Assembly (NCBI GenBank): GCA_021775835.1
Contig: JAJFHC010000018.1
Coordinates: 1-64,000 of the forward strand
Source: Hyphomicrobiales bacterium
Lineage (GTDB): Bacteria > Pseudomonadota > Alphaproteobacteria > Rhizobiales > JAJFHC01
Length of the DNA: 64,000 nucleotides
Direction of reading: 5' to 3'
This document shows, in pieces, positions 1 to 8,197 of the stretch. The notes beneath the pieces are model-generated. The model did not search any database. It had not been told where the DNA came from and saw only the letters and a list, made by a program, of their open reading frames with translations. The stretch's first letter is position 1. Each line of letters begins with the position of its first letter. A program made the translations under genes and the position numbers.

Positions 1-195
1 GTTCTGACCATGCCAGGTTGCGCAGATGAACGTGTCATCGTCCGCCCAGAACCGTTCAGGAATGTCTGCCCGCCTCTGGCTGAAACGACAGGTTAAGTGC
101 ACGAGCTTCACATAGCTCGCAATTGAGAGCGCCAACCCACCTTGCACGGCGTTGCTCTTCAGAATGTCTTTGATGAGTGTTTTGAAGCGAGACAT
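1..195 (-). CDS. DUF374 lysophospholipid acyltransferase-like protein, N-terminal 65 codons (cut by window edge)
   Basis: Reading the minus strand from the ATG at 195 gives 65 uninterrupted codons beginning MSRFKTLIKDILKSN and reaching ADDDTFICATWHGQN at the window edge. This matches the start of DUF374 proteins, which resemble LpxL/PlsC-type acyltransferases; the WHGQ segment is where the acyltransferase His motif begins. The start lies 17 bases after the stop of the upstream lipid A exporter, so the two are probably cotranscribed. The expected role is acyl transfer in lipid A or phospholipid assembly at the inner membrane. The exact substrate of DUF374 is not settled. The C-terminal part is outside the window. 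Confidence 0.85.
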   Translation of the reverse strand, partial: MSRFKTLIKDILKSNAVQGGLALSIASYVKLVHLTCRFSQRRADIPERFWADDDTFICATWHGQN

Positions 196-212
196 GTTGG
201 ATTATGTGTCCA

Positions 213-2111
213 TCATTCGCCGGCCAACGCGGGCGCTGCGTCGTCTGCACGGTCAAACTGCGACCGCGAGAGCTCCGCATAGACACCGCCTTGGGCGATC
301 AAGTCCCCATGGCGTCCCTGTTCGATGACGCGGCCATGGTCAATAACGTAAATATTGTCGGCATGCATGATGGTCGAAAGACGATGCGCGATCACCAGCG
401 TTGTCCGCCCCTGCATCAGCTTTTGCAGTGCTTTTTGCACCTGCAGTTCGGAAGCAGTATCGAGCGATGATGTCGCTTCATCGAGCAAAAGGATCGGCGC
501 GTTTTTCAGCATGGCACGGGCGATTGCAATGCGTTGACGCTGGCCACCTGAGAGCTTCAGGCCGGATTCTCCAACATGGGTGTCATAGCCGTGTGACAGC
601 TGCAGAATAAAGTCGTGAGCTGCCGCGTTGCGTGCCGCTGCTTCTATGTCTTCTAGTGTGGTATCAGGGCTGCCATAGGCAATGTTGGCGCGGATGGTGT
701 CATCAAACAGAAACGGTTCCTGTGTCACAAGAGCACTGGCATTGCGCAACGAAGAGAGCGTCACCGAGGTCAAGTCCTGGCTATCGACGGAGACGGTGCC
801 ACCACTCACGTCATAAAACCTGGGAACCAAATTCAAGATAGTGCTTTTCCCGGCCCCACTGGGTCCAACAAGCGCAACAGTCTGTCCTGCCGGCACGTCT
901 ATTGTGACATTGTCGAGCGCTTTGGTTCCATCGTCATAGTGAAAGCTCACGCGGTCCAGGCGAATGGCGCCATCGCTGACGGAGAGCTCTGCTGCATTCG
1001 GCCCATCAACAACTTTCGCCTCGACGTCCAAAACAGGAAAGAGCCTCGATGCGGCGGCAACACCTTCTTGAAGAACGGTCTGTTGGTTTGCGACAGCTTT
1101 GAGAGGCTGGTAGGCCAACATGACTGCGGCCATGAACCCGATGAACGACCCGAGGGTCATGGTGCCGCTGGTCGCCTGCATGCCGGCATAAAAAATGACG
1201 GCGGCGATGCCAACGCCAGTGAGGGCTTCGGTGATCGGCCCGGCGGCTGCTTTTGCACGCACAGAATTCATCGTGTGATCAAGGACCAGACCAATGGTCT
1301 TGGAGGCACGATCGATTTCGCTTTTTTCCCGTCCATAGGCTTTGACCACACGAATGCCACCCAAAGCTTCAAGAATAAGCGTCGACAGAGAGCCTGTTTC
1401 TTCGAGACCCTTATTGGTTGCCTTGCGTGTTCTGCGGCCAAGCCGACGCATGAAGATTGCAGCGATGGGAATGACCGCGGTCGCCATGACTGCCATCAGC
1501 CAATCCAGATAGTACATGTATCCGATAAGAAGAATGAGAACGACCAGATGCCGTGTCAGGTTCACAATGGATTGTGAGGTGGTGTCACGAAGGCGAATGA
1601 CATCCGTCATAAAAGTGGAAATAAAGCGACCGGAATGGGTCTGCTGGATCCAACCAAGGTCCGCCGTCATCAGCTTTGAAAAAAGTTGGGTTTGGATTGT
1701 TGCGACCATGCGTTGGCCGACATAATTCATAACTACATTTGACGCATAGGTCGCAAAGGCTCTCACGATCTGCGTGCCTAGCGCAGCAAGTGCAATCCAC
1801 ATCACCAGGTCTTCGCGCTTCTGGTCGAAGATCAGATCACCCGTTTGCTGAATGAGAAAAGGGAGAACACTTGTTGTGCTGGCAACCAGCAGGTTGGCCG
1901 CGATGGCAAGAATGATGAGGACTGCGTGGGGGCGCAGGTAGCCGCTGATAATCCGCTTTACAGCCGTCATGGTTCCCAAGGACACGCTCATGCCAGCGGC
2001 TACCGGCAGCCGAGTGGACGTGCCAGCCGCCGCAGGAGCATTCTGAGCATCCACAGCCGCGTCTTTAATATTGGGATTGCCTAAATCTACGCTCAACAGC
2101 TGGGCTTTCAT
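213..2111 (-). CDS. msbA: MsbA-type lipid A export ABC transporter (fused TMD-NBD)
   Basis: A 632-residue half-transporter that probably homodimerises to flip lipid A-core or another lipid across the inner membrane using ATP. The ABC membrane domain spans about residues 55-360 with six hydrophobic segments. The ATPase domain carries a Walker A motif GPSGAGKST (416-424), the LSGGQ signature (520-524), Walker B ILLLDE (540-545) and the switch His in VIAHRLS. The MsbA call rather than a generic exporter rests on the flanking DUF4170 and DUF374 genes. About 45 residues before the first membrane helix look low in conservation, so the start may be Met41 or Met47; no clear ribosome site decides it. 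Confidence 0.87.
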   Translation of the reverse strand: MKAQLLSVDLGNPNIKDAAVDAQNAPAAAGTSTRLPVAAGMSVSLGTMTAVKRIISGYLRPHAVLIILAIAANLLVASTTSVLPFLIQQTGDLIFDQKREDLVMWIALAALGTQIVRAFATYASNVVMNYVGQRMVATIQTQLFSKLMTADLGWIQQTHSGRFISTFMTDVIRLRDTTSQSIVNLTRHLVVLILLIGYMYYLDWLMAVMATAVIPIAAIFMRRLGRRTRKATNKGLEETGSLSTLILEALGGIRVVKAYGREKSEIDRASKTIGLVLDHTMNSVRAKAAAGPITEALTGVGIAAVIFYAGMQATSGTMTLGSFIGFMAAVMLAYQPLKAVANQQTVLQEGVAAASRLFPVLDVEAKVVDGPNAAELSVSDGAIRLDRVSFHYDDGTKALDNVTIDVPAGQTVALVGPSGAGKSTILNLVPRFYDVSGGTVSVDSQDLTSVTLSSLRNASALVTQEPFLFDDTIRANIAYGSPDTTLEDIEAAARNAAAHDFILQLSHGYDTHVGESGLKLSGGQRQRIAIARAMLKNAPILLLDEATSSLDTASELQVQKALQKLMQGRTTLVIAHRLSTIMHADNIYVIDHGRVIEQGRHGDLIAQGGVYAELSRSQFDRADDAAPALAGE

Positions 2112-2230
2112 TCGCCATGAAGGGTCAGGGAAGTTGGCCGGATACTATCACGCACGATTGGGCGCGTCACCTCGCGTGCCCACCCTTAACACTCAGTTTT
2201 GAAAGACTTTTTGGGGTTTTCCGGGGCGCC

Positions 2231-2473
2231 TTAATCGTCGTGGCTGTGATCACTGTCAGGATCCATCAGCCGGTGTAGATGGACAATGAAGTACCGCATC
2301 TGAGCTTGATCGACTGTCCGCTGGGAGGCCTGCCGCCAGGCAGCTTCTGCAGCAGCGAAACTCGGGAAGATGCCAACAACGTCCAGAGCGTCCAGGTCGC
2401 TGAAACGCACACCCTCCAGATCTTCGAGCTCTCCGCCAAAAACAAGGTGTAGAAGCTGTTCGTCAGCCATCAA
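2231..2473 (-). CDS. DUF4170 family protein
   Basis: An 80-residue soluble acidic protein. The N-terminal FGGELEDL and central QMRYFIVHLHRLMDP segments match the DUF4170 family, small alphaproteobacterial proteins usually found beside cysQ and the lipid A exporter, as here. It sits 81 bases after the cysQ stop and 119 bases before msbA on the same strand. No catalytic motif is visible and the function is unknown. Location suggests a link to the lipopolysaccharide block, but that is inference. Translation could start at either of the first two Met codons. Confidence 0.84.
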   Translation of the reverse strand: MMADEQLLHLVFGGELEDLEGVRFSDLDALDVVGIFPSFAAAEAAWRQASQRTVDQAQMRYFIVHLHRLMDPDSDHSHDD

Positions 2474-2554
2474 GATCTCTCCCAGATCATGGTGAAACGG
2501 AGCGAAAGTATGCCCGTTTTCGCTATTTCCGGCAAAATCATACGGGGGGCTGGA

Positions 2555-3370
2555 TTAAGGGAGCGTTAGGCCACCAACACGCTCAAACAGGGCGTCATAA
2601 AGCGCAGGGCCAGCTGCAACGAGGCTGCGATGCTTTGTAAAGCTCTTATTGTAAACAAACGGTCTGCCGTCATGGGTGGTCATGCGTCCACCGGATTCCC
2701 GCACAATGAGGTCGGCAGCAGCCAGGTCCCAGTCGCTTTTGCTGTTGAGTGCCATGGAGGCATCGACAAACCCGTTGGCCACCAGTACCAGGCGATAGGC
2801 GACGGAGTTGCGGCTGATCATCTCCATTTCAGGCCAGGGCTCGGGCCATGCCGGATGTTTGAACATCGGCGCGAAAGCAGCCATGCGGCAGCCTGAAACC
2901 TCCCGTCTTGTGCTGGGCGAGATCGGGGTTCCGTTCAAAAACGCACCGCCTCCCAGGTGAGCTTCGAAAAACTCGTCAGATGCCGGGTTGAATACCGCTG
3001 CAGAAATAGGTTCGCCTTTGTACACAAGCGCCACACAGATGGTGAAATGAGGCCGGCCTTTGAGGAAGGCGCGGGTACCGTCAATGGGATCAACAACCCA
3101 AACGAAATCACGCTCCAACCGGACGGGGTCATCATCTGTTTCTTCAGAGAGCCATCCATAATCGGGTCGATCGCCCTGCAGCTTTTCATGCAGAAGCGCA
3201 TTGACCGCATGGTCTGCTTCGCTCACCGGTGTGTCGTCGCTCTTGTCCCACTGCTTAATGTCGCGTTGGTAGTAGGTCAGCGCGAGAGCGCCAGCCTCGC
3301 GCACGGCTGCGCACAGAAGCTGATGGTCGGATTGCAGTTCAGGAAGCGAAGAGGGATCAAGTTCCGGCAA
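2555..3370 (-). CDS. cysQ: 3'(2'),5'-bisphosphate nucleotidase / inositol monophosphatase family (CysQ-like)
   Basis: A 271-residue protein of the Mg-dependent inositol phosphatase superfamily. The metal-binding residues are visible: LSEET with Glu76 and Glu77, DPIDGT at 94-99 (Asp94, Asp97), and the WDLAAADLIV motif near the C-terminus. CysQ recycles 3'-phosphoadenosine 5'-phosphate from sulfate activation. An inositol monophosphatase or a related sugar phosphatase cannot be excluded from sequence alone. The gene starts inside the last 14 bases of pmbA, so the two are translationally coupled. Confidence 0.84.
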   Translation of the reverse strand: MPELDPSSLPELQSDHQLLCAAVREAGALALTYYQRDIKQWDKSDDTPVSEADHAVNALLHEKLQGDRPDYGWLSEETDDDPVRLERDFVWVVDPIDGTRAFLKGRPHFTICVALVYKGEPISAAVFNPASDEFFEAHLGGGAFLNGTPISPSTRREVSGCRMAAFAPMFKHPAWPEPWPEMEMISRNSVAYRLVLVANGFVDASMALNSKSDWDLAAADLIVRESGGRMTTHDGRPFVYNKSFTKHRSLVAAGPALYDALFERVGGLTLP

Positions 3371-4700
3371 GGGTCATCCCTTCAATCCGCACCGTTGGTG
3401 CGTTGGTCGCGGCTCTGAATTCCAGGTCATTGGCGGGCGTGAGATGGGCGAACATATCTTTCAGATTGCCAGCAATCGTAATCTCGCTGACGGGATAGGT
3501 AAGCTGGCCATTCTCGATCCAGAAACCGGATGCCCCTCGTGAATAGTCGCCCGTCACCCCGTTTACACCCATGCCGATCATCTCAGTGACGTAGAGCCCG
3601 GACTTAATATCGGCCATCAGCTCTTCGGGTGTGAGGGAACCCGCTTCAAGCGTGAGGTTCGTCGTAGAAGGCGAGGGGGAACCGCCCGTTCCCCGCGCAG
3701 CTCGGCCATTGCTTGTAAGGCCCAACTGCTTGGCAGTGGAAGTGTCGAGCAGCCAGGTTGTCAGGCGACCATCATCAATCAGGGTAAGGGGACCTGTGCG
3801 TACGCCTTCACCATCAAAAGGTTTGGATCCACGCCCGCGCTTTTTCAACGGGTCATCAGTAATACGCACGCCCTCTGCAAAAAGCTGCTCGCCCATGCAG
3901 TCTTTCAGGAAGCTTGTTCCGCGCGCAACAGAAGCGCCTGAAATGGCGCCAGCAAAATGTCCGACAAGTCCGCCGGAAACACGGGGGTCATATATTATAG
4001 GGACCTGACAGCTTTCAACTTTGCGCGCGCCGAGACGTCGAACGGCTTTTTCGCCTGCTTCGCGTCCAATCTTTGTGGGATCTTCAAGGTCGGCAAAGTG
4101 CCGGGCCGTCGAGTAGTCATAGTCACGCTCCATGTCAGTGCCTTCACCAGCAAGGACAGAACACGAAACAGAATGAGTGCTGCCACCATAATGGCCTGCA
4201 AAGCCGTCGCTTGTCACAAGCGAGATGGCGGCCCGCCCAAAGCTGGCGCCAGCGCCGCCAGAATTGGTGACACCGGAAATTGCCAGGGCCGCTTCCTCAG
4301 CTTCTTGCGCACGCGCCACAAGCTCGTCTGCTTTTGGGTCGCTGCCATCATCAAGCTCAAGATCTGCAAAGTCGCTCGCGAGCAGAGCTGGATCGGCAAG
4401 GCCGCAATAAGGATCTTCCGGCGCAACTTTCGCCATAGCAATCACCCGCTCGACCAGAGGTTCAAGAGCACGCGGGCTGACATCTGTGGTTGAGACCACT
4501 GCCTGGCGCTTCCCGACCATGACACGAAGTCCAAGGTCTTGTGTTTCTGAGCGCTCAATATCTTCAAGGCTTCCAAGACGATAGCTGGCCCCAAAGGATG
4601 TGCTCTCCACCATCAGGGCGTCAGCCGTGTCGGCGCCGCCTTTTTTGGCTTGGGCAATAAGGTCTTGAAGCAATTCAGTGCGGTCTTGATTTTGAGCCAT
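3357..4700 (-). CDS. pmbA: PmbA/TldE, metallopeptidase subunit
   Basis: A 447-residue TldD/PmbA family protein. As in known TldE subunits it lacks the HExxxH zinc motif: the corresponding stretch reads SGGLVGHFAGAISG. Family features include GVNGVTGDYSRGASGF near the C-terminus and the DLGLRVMVGKRQAVVSTTD segment near residue 50. In E. coli TldD and TldE form a heterodimeric protease that matures microcin B17 and degrades CcdA, with TldD supplying zinc. The TldD partner is in this window at 26317-27744. It is the first gene of a block with cysQ, DUF4170 and msbA. No strong ribosome site precedes the ATG. Confidence 0.93.
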   Translation of the reverse strand: MAQNQDRTELLQDLIAQAKKGGADTADALMVESTSFGASYRLGSLEDIERSETQDLGLRVMVGKRQAVVSTTDVSPRALEPLVERVIAMAKVAPEDPYCGLADPALLASDFADLELDDGSDPKADELVARAQEAEEAALAISGVTNSGGAGASFGRAAISLVTSDGFAGHYGGSTHSVSCSVLAGEGTDMERDYDYSTARHFADLEDPTKIGREAGEKAVRRLGARKVESCQVPIIYDPRVSGGLVGHFAGAISGASVARGTSFLKDCMGEQLFAEGVRITDDPLKKRGRGSKPFDGEGVRTGPLTLIDDGRLTTWLLDTSTAKQLGLTSNGRAARGTGGSPSPSTTNLTLEAGSLTPEELMADIKSGLYVTEMIGMGVNGVTGDYSRGASGFWIENGQLTYPVSEITIAGNLKDMFAHLTPANDLEFRAATNAPTVRIEGMTLAGT

Positions 4701-4858
4701 AAAAGCAAAGTCCGTGACGCGTTGGTGGGATCGTCTCTATGTCTGGAAGACTGGAAACATCTGGCCGTGATTGAGGCCAAGGTTGCGAATTCTTACAACA
4801 GATTGACAGAAATGTCGCCCAAACCCTCAAACTGAGAGGGATCTAGAGGGCAGGCATA

Positions 4859-5266
4859 TCAGACGGTGTAGGTGAGCGCATAATAAAGGCACCCCACACC
4901 TGTGATCAGCTGGCCGAGCCATGTGAGCAATGTGCCCCAAAGTCTGGGGCGTGTGCTGTCAGCCGAGATGTAGAGCCCCACTGCGTGCAGGACACGGCCC
5001 AAGGTCAGGGCAACACCTGCCGCGTGAATAATCCAGATAGAGCCAGAAAGAATGAAGAGCCCGATGAGGCCGATCAACCCAATGGGTGTGTATTCGCTAT
5101 TTACAATGTGCGCACGAGTCGATTTGTAGAGGGGTTCATGGTCGCCGGTGCCCGTCATGACGCTTGCTTTGACCCGCGTTGCAGACACCTGGTAAGCGAG
5201 CCCAAGGTTCAAAAGCAGATTGATCGCGATGTAAAGGCCGACCATTTGAAGTGGATTGTCGATCAT
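4859..5266 (-). CDS. MAPEG family membrane protein
   Basis: A 135-residue integral membrane protein with four hydrophobic helices. The motif STRAHIVNSEYTPIGL matches the RxHxNxxE-type signature of the MAPEG family (eicosanoid/glutathione metabolism), and LGRVLHAVGLY is typical of the third helix. Bacterial members are usually annotated as glutathione transferase-like, but their substrates are mostly unknown. Transcribed away from the gene at 5508. The stop lies 158 bases from the start of pmbA on the same strand, so it could be read in the same direction. Confidence 0.85.
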   Translation of the reverse strand: MIDNPLQMVGLYIAINLLLNLGLAYQVSATRVKASVMTGTGDHEPLYKSTRAHIVNSEYTPIGLIGLIGLFILSGSIWIIHAAGVALTLGRVLHAVGLYISADSTRPRLWGTLLTWLGQLITGVGCLYYALTYTV

Positions 5267-5465
5267 GTCTGTTCTTCCCCCAAGGCTGTACTCAAGCCCC
5301 TGACCCTTGAACCTGCGCCCACCGAAATAATTTCGTGGTCTGCCTCTTTAACTGGCCAGTGATTCGGCCCTGCCCGGAAAATCTAGCATGAAGCAGGGGT
5401 AAATCGAACGGCCTCGGCAATCGCGCCGGAGCGGGCCTGTACCGAACGCGGGTCCCTGAAATCAG

Positions 5466-5494
5466 AGCCGGGCGTTAAAGAGCCGGCGTTAAAG
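5466..5494 (+). repeat. Tandem direct repeat just before the hypothetical gene
   Basis: The unit AGCCGGGCGTTAAAG is followed at once by AGCCGGCGTTAAAG, two adjacent copies that differ by one G. They end 13 bases before the ATG at 5508. The second copy runs into GAGATGGAAAGCC, which holds the ribosome site. This could be a local duplication in the 5' leader or a paired regulator site; nothing more can be said. Confidence 0.55.
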
Positions 5495-5507
5495 AGATGG
5501 AAAGCCT

Positions 5508-6176
5508 ATGTCCGCTAAATTGTCCCGAAATGGGGCAAGCCAGCCCCTGATCCCTCTCGTGGGGCGAGGAGCAGGTATGCCGTTTTGGACTGACAAAGAG
5601 GATGCGGACCGCTTTCGCAGGCGTTGGACCTCACCGGGTTTTGATGCCGACCCTTATCGTCTGCCCGCAAGTGTACAGGTACCCTTCCAGCCTCTTTGGC
5701 GCCGCGCGGCTGGGTTTGTTCGATATGTCACGATTTACCGAGACCAGGTTGTGGTGCAAGACAGTTCACCGCCGCTGGGTGTCTGGGAGTGGGAAGCGCC
5801 GATTTCTGACTTTGACGGTGTGGTCATGGCTGTTGCCTATAAGGGCAGCAATCGCGATGAGCCCGTCATTCTGATTGAACTTCATCACACAGACCCGAAC
5901 AAATCTATCATTGTGCACGCGTCATTTGACGGTGTGGATGCGGGCGCCAGATGGCGCTCCTGGGCGAGCGTTTTGAACCTGCCATTGTTGGTTCAAGACC
6001 GCAGCGGCGAGATGCGCGAGACATCAGAGCATGTCGGCAGGTTGACAACCCAGCCGCCCCAACCTCACCGTGGTGCAAGTCCTCTCACCATGCGGCGCCC
6101 ATTGAGCTTTGGATATACTGGCAGACCGCGGCAATGGAGCGACCGGGTGTCTGCGTCCCGGCCGCACGCATACTGA
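5508..6176 (+). CDS. Hypothetical protein, possibly DUF6101-like
   Basis: A 222-residue soluble protein with no signal peptide or membrane segment. The middle (about residues 60-160) looks folded, with alternating beta-type stretches such as AAGFVRYVTIYRDQVVVQD and GVVMAVAYKG. The last 60 residues are rich in Arg, Pro and Ser and probably disordered. In Rhizobiales a DUF6101 gene often lies between ubiA and pmbA, and this gene has that neighbourhood, so DUF6101 membership is a guess from context. A GGAAAG ribosome site lies seven bases before the ATG. It converges with the crotonase gene, with two bases between the stops. Confidence 0.62.
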   Translation: MSAKLSRNGASQPLIPLVGRGAGMPFWTDKEDADRFRRRWTSPGFDADPYRLPASVQVPFQPLWRRAAGFVRYVTIYRDQVVVQDSSPPLGVWEWEAPISDFDGVVMAVAYKGSNRDEPVILIELHHTDPNKSIIVHASFDGVDAGARWRSWASVLNLPLLVQDRSGEMRETSEHVGRLTTQPPQPHRGASPLTMRRPLSFGYTGRPRQWSDRVSASRPHAY

Positions 6177-6178
6177 TT

Positions 6179-6964
6179 TCAGATATTTGAAAAGTCAGGC
6201 GCTCTGCGTTCTGCAAAGGCACTTGCCGCTTCTGCAAACTCTGCGGTCTTGAGCTGTGCGGAAAAGTGGATGCTTTCATCAGCCATCTGCTGAGCAACAG
6301 CGTCGCGGTCCTGGCGCACCAGACCCTTCGTTAGCTTCACAGCATTGGGGGCTTTTGAGGCAAGCGCTTTGGCGCGGGCGGTGGCCTCGTCAGCGAGCGT
6401 TTCCTCTGTGAATACCGAACAGACAAGACCCATTTTTTCAGCATCGTCTGCCGTGACTTTTGTTCCAAGAAGGAACATGTCATTGGCCTTCTGCGTGCCG
6501 ATCAGTTTTGGTAAAAGCAGACTGGAACCAGCTTCCGGCACAAGGCCTAGATCAACAAAGGGGGTTTTGAACGTAGCGTTGGGCGACGCGTAGACCAGGT
6601 CGCAATGCAGCAACATCGTAACACCAACGCCAATAGCAAGGCCGTTGACAGCAGCGATGATCGGCTTATCGGCTTTCAGGATTGCTTGTAAAAATTGCCC
6701 CACGGGCGGAAGCGCATTTTCGCCGGGTGAGCCTTCATTGCTGCCCGCAAAGTCACCCATATCATTGCCTGCCGAAAAAGAGTCTCCCGAGCCGGTGATC
6801 AGCACAACGCGCACGTCCGGGTTAGATTGAGCCGCGACGATGTTGTCGGCAAGAGCCGCATACATGTCCTGGGTGAGTGCGTTCTTTTTCTGCGGTCGGT
6901 TCATTGTGAGGGTGAGGACGCCTTCATCATGATGGACATCAATATGTTCGCTTGTCGAAATCAT
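6179..6964 (-). CDS. Crotonase-family protein, enoyl-CoA isomerase-like
   Basis: A 261-residue enoyl-CoA hydratase/isomerase family protein. The oxyanion-hole segments are clear: SFSAGNDMGDF near 62-72 and NGLAIGVG near 107-114. The two Glu residues that act in true enoyl-CoA hydratases are replaced, by Thr in GVGVT and Phe in FKTPF, while Glu144 in LVPEAGSS matches the single catalytic Glu of delta3,delta2-enoyl-CoA isomerases. An isomerase acting in beta-oxidation of unsaturated fatty acids is therefore more likely than a hydratase. It follows the MarR regulator by 14 bases and is probably in its operon. Confidence 0.88.
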   Translation of the reverse strand: MISTSEHIDVHHDEGVLTLTMNRPQKKNALTQDMYAALADNIVAAQSNPDVRVVLITGSGDSFSAGNDMGDFAGSNEGSPGENALPPVGQFLQAILKADKPIIAAVNGLAIGVGVTMLLHCDLVYASPNATFKTPFVDLGLVPEAGSSLLLPKLIGTQKANDMFLLGTKVTADDAEKMGLVCSVFTEETLADEATARAKALASKAPNAVKLTKGLVRQDRDAVAQQMADESIHFSAQLKTAEFAEAASAFAERRAPDFSNI

Positions 6965-6978
6965 GGAGAAATTCCTTC

Positions 6979-7452
6979 TTACTTTGGTGGCGAGAGCGGC
7001 GCACTGGCATGAGACGCAGCGCGGGCCGATGTGGAAATAACCTGGTTGAGAAACCGGTCGATGGTTGCGACCTCGTGTTCATCAAAACCCTCAAGAAGCA
7101 CAGCGTTGGCTTGTTTCGTTAAGGGGATGGAGCGACGGATCGCCTCTTTGCCGCTCGACGTGAGGCTGATGCACTGCGCCCGTCCGTCCTGTTTGTCTGC
7201 CATCCGTAAGATGAGCTGTGCAGCCTCCAGGCGGGCGAGGAGGGTTGTCACGGCGGACTTATTCATATCCAACGCCTTGGCGATGGCGGAGGGTTTGCAG
7301 GGTTCCTGCTGGGCGATAACGAATAGAGCACCCTGCTGAACGGCTGTGATGCCAAGTGTGTCGTGCAGTCGCTGGTCCGCAGCGCGAAACAAAGCGCGGT
7401 GAGCGAGCTGCATGAGGTGAAATATGCGAGGTGCTTGAGCCATTTGGTTCAT
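6979..7452 (-). CDS. MarR family transcriptional regulator
   Basis: A 157-residue winged-helix regulator. The DNA-binding region KPSAIAKALDMNKSAVTTLLARLEAAQLI lies at about residues 53-81, followed by a wing with KQDGRAQCISLT. Members of this family dimerise and usually repress their own operon, with release by a small ligand, often an acyl-CoA or aromatic acid when a crotonase is adjacent. The ATG at 7452 lies inside a 40-base near-perfect palindrome and no ribosome site precedes it, so the mRNA may be leaderless or start at Met4. The crotonase gene follows in the same direction. Confidence 0.92.
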   Translation of the reverse strand: MNQMAQAPRIFHLMQLAHRALFRAADQRLHDTLGITAVQQGALFVIAQQEPCKPSAIAKALDMNKSAVTTLLARLEAAQLILRMADKQDGRAQCISLTSSGKEAIRRSIPLTKQANAVLLEGFDEHEVATIDRFLNQVISTSARAASHASAPLSPPK

Positions 7453-7473
7453 ATATGAACTAAATGGCTCAAG
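7434..7473. promoter_or_regulatory. 40-base near-perfect palindrome over the marR start (putative operator)
   Basis: The two halves CTTGAGCCATTTGGTTCATA and TATGAACTAAATGGCTCAAG are reverse complements except for one pair (7446/7461). The centre lies between 7453 and 7454, so the marR start codon at 7450-7452 sits next to the dyad axis. MarR dimers bind palindromes of about 16-20 bases, so this could hold two overlapping sites, one containing GTTCATATATGAAC. Binding would block the marR-crotonase promoter. The role is inferred from position and symmetry. Confidence 0.72.
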
Positions 7474-7500
7474 GGCAAGTTTTTTCGAAAACCAGCTGGG

Positions 7501-8073
7501 CTACGACTCTAAAAACAACGGCAGCGTTGGGATGTCGGCCGCCGCCAGCACAACGAACAGGGTCGCTAGGATGGTGGGTCCAGCAAACCAGAACCGGGTT
7601 GGTTTTGCAGTTTTCGCCCACCGGAAGTAGAGCGCCGTCCCGATGATGGCCAGAAGCACCTCGATGCCGAAGACAGCATATTCGTGGTCCCACAGGCCGA
7701 AGCCGAGCAGAGGATAATTACCAAGATTGCCGGGTAGCCATGGCATATCGCTATGGTGGACAAATAGGTCGACGATCCAATGGGAGAAACTCAAAGCGCC
7801 CAAAATCGCTCCGGCTGCGCGGGTCTTCCAAAATGTGACGCCAATCCAGTACGCCAGCGCCGCAATGAGTATCGCTCCAACGAGCGAGTGTGTGTAGAGC
7901 GCATTGATCTCAGAGTGCCCAAAGGGACCCGGCGTGTAGCCTTCAATTCCCACTGCGACCAAGGGCAGGAAAAGCAAGTCCATGAATTGCGGCGCAGCGA
8001 CCAATGCCCAGATGGGAAGCGTTGGCGCAACGGGTTTGACTATGGCGCCCATAGCAAAGTGACCAATGAACAT
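7501..8073 (-). CDS. Multi-pass membrane protein, YdjM/metal-dependent hydrolase-like
   Basis: A 190-residue protein with five or six hydrophobic segments. Conserved-looking His and Asp residues lie in MFIGHFAMGA, PQFMDLL, YTHSLVGA, SFSHWIVDLFVHHSDMP and LWDHEYA. This pattern is that of small membrane proteins related to the YdjM/DUF457 'membrane-bound metal-dependent hydrolase' group. The enzymatic activity of that group is not established and the metal ligands are inferred. It diverges from the LysR gene at 8198, sharing a 124-base AT-rich promoter region, so LysR may control it. Confidence 0.72.
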   Translation of the reverse strand: MFIGHFAMGAIVKPVAPTLPIWALVAAPQFMDLLFLPLVAVGIEGYTPGPFGHSEINALYTHSLVGAILIAALAYWIGVTFWKTRAAGAILGALSFSHWIVDLFVHHSDMPWLPGNLGNYPLLGFGLWDHEYAVFGIEVLLAIIGTALYFRWAKTAKPTRFWFAGPTILATLFVVLAAADIPTLPLFLES

Positions 8074-8197
8074 CGTCTCGTCCTTTCATAACTGTTTCGA
8101 CCCACCTTGGGCTGACGGACAAGAAGTAGGGCATTCATAAATCTTTCTAAATTGCTCAAAAATTGATTGTTGATATAGAAAATTATATAGTCGGTTT

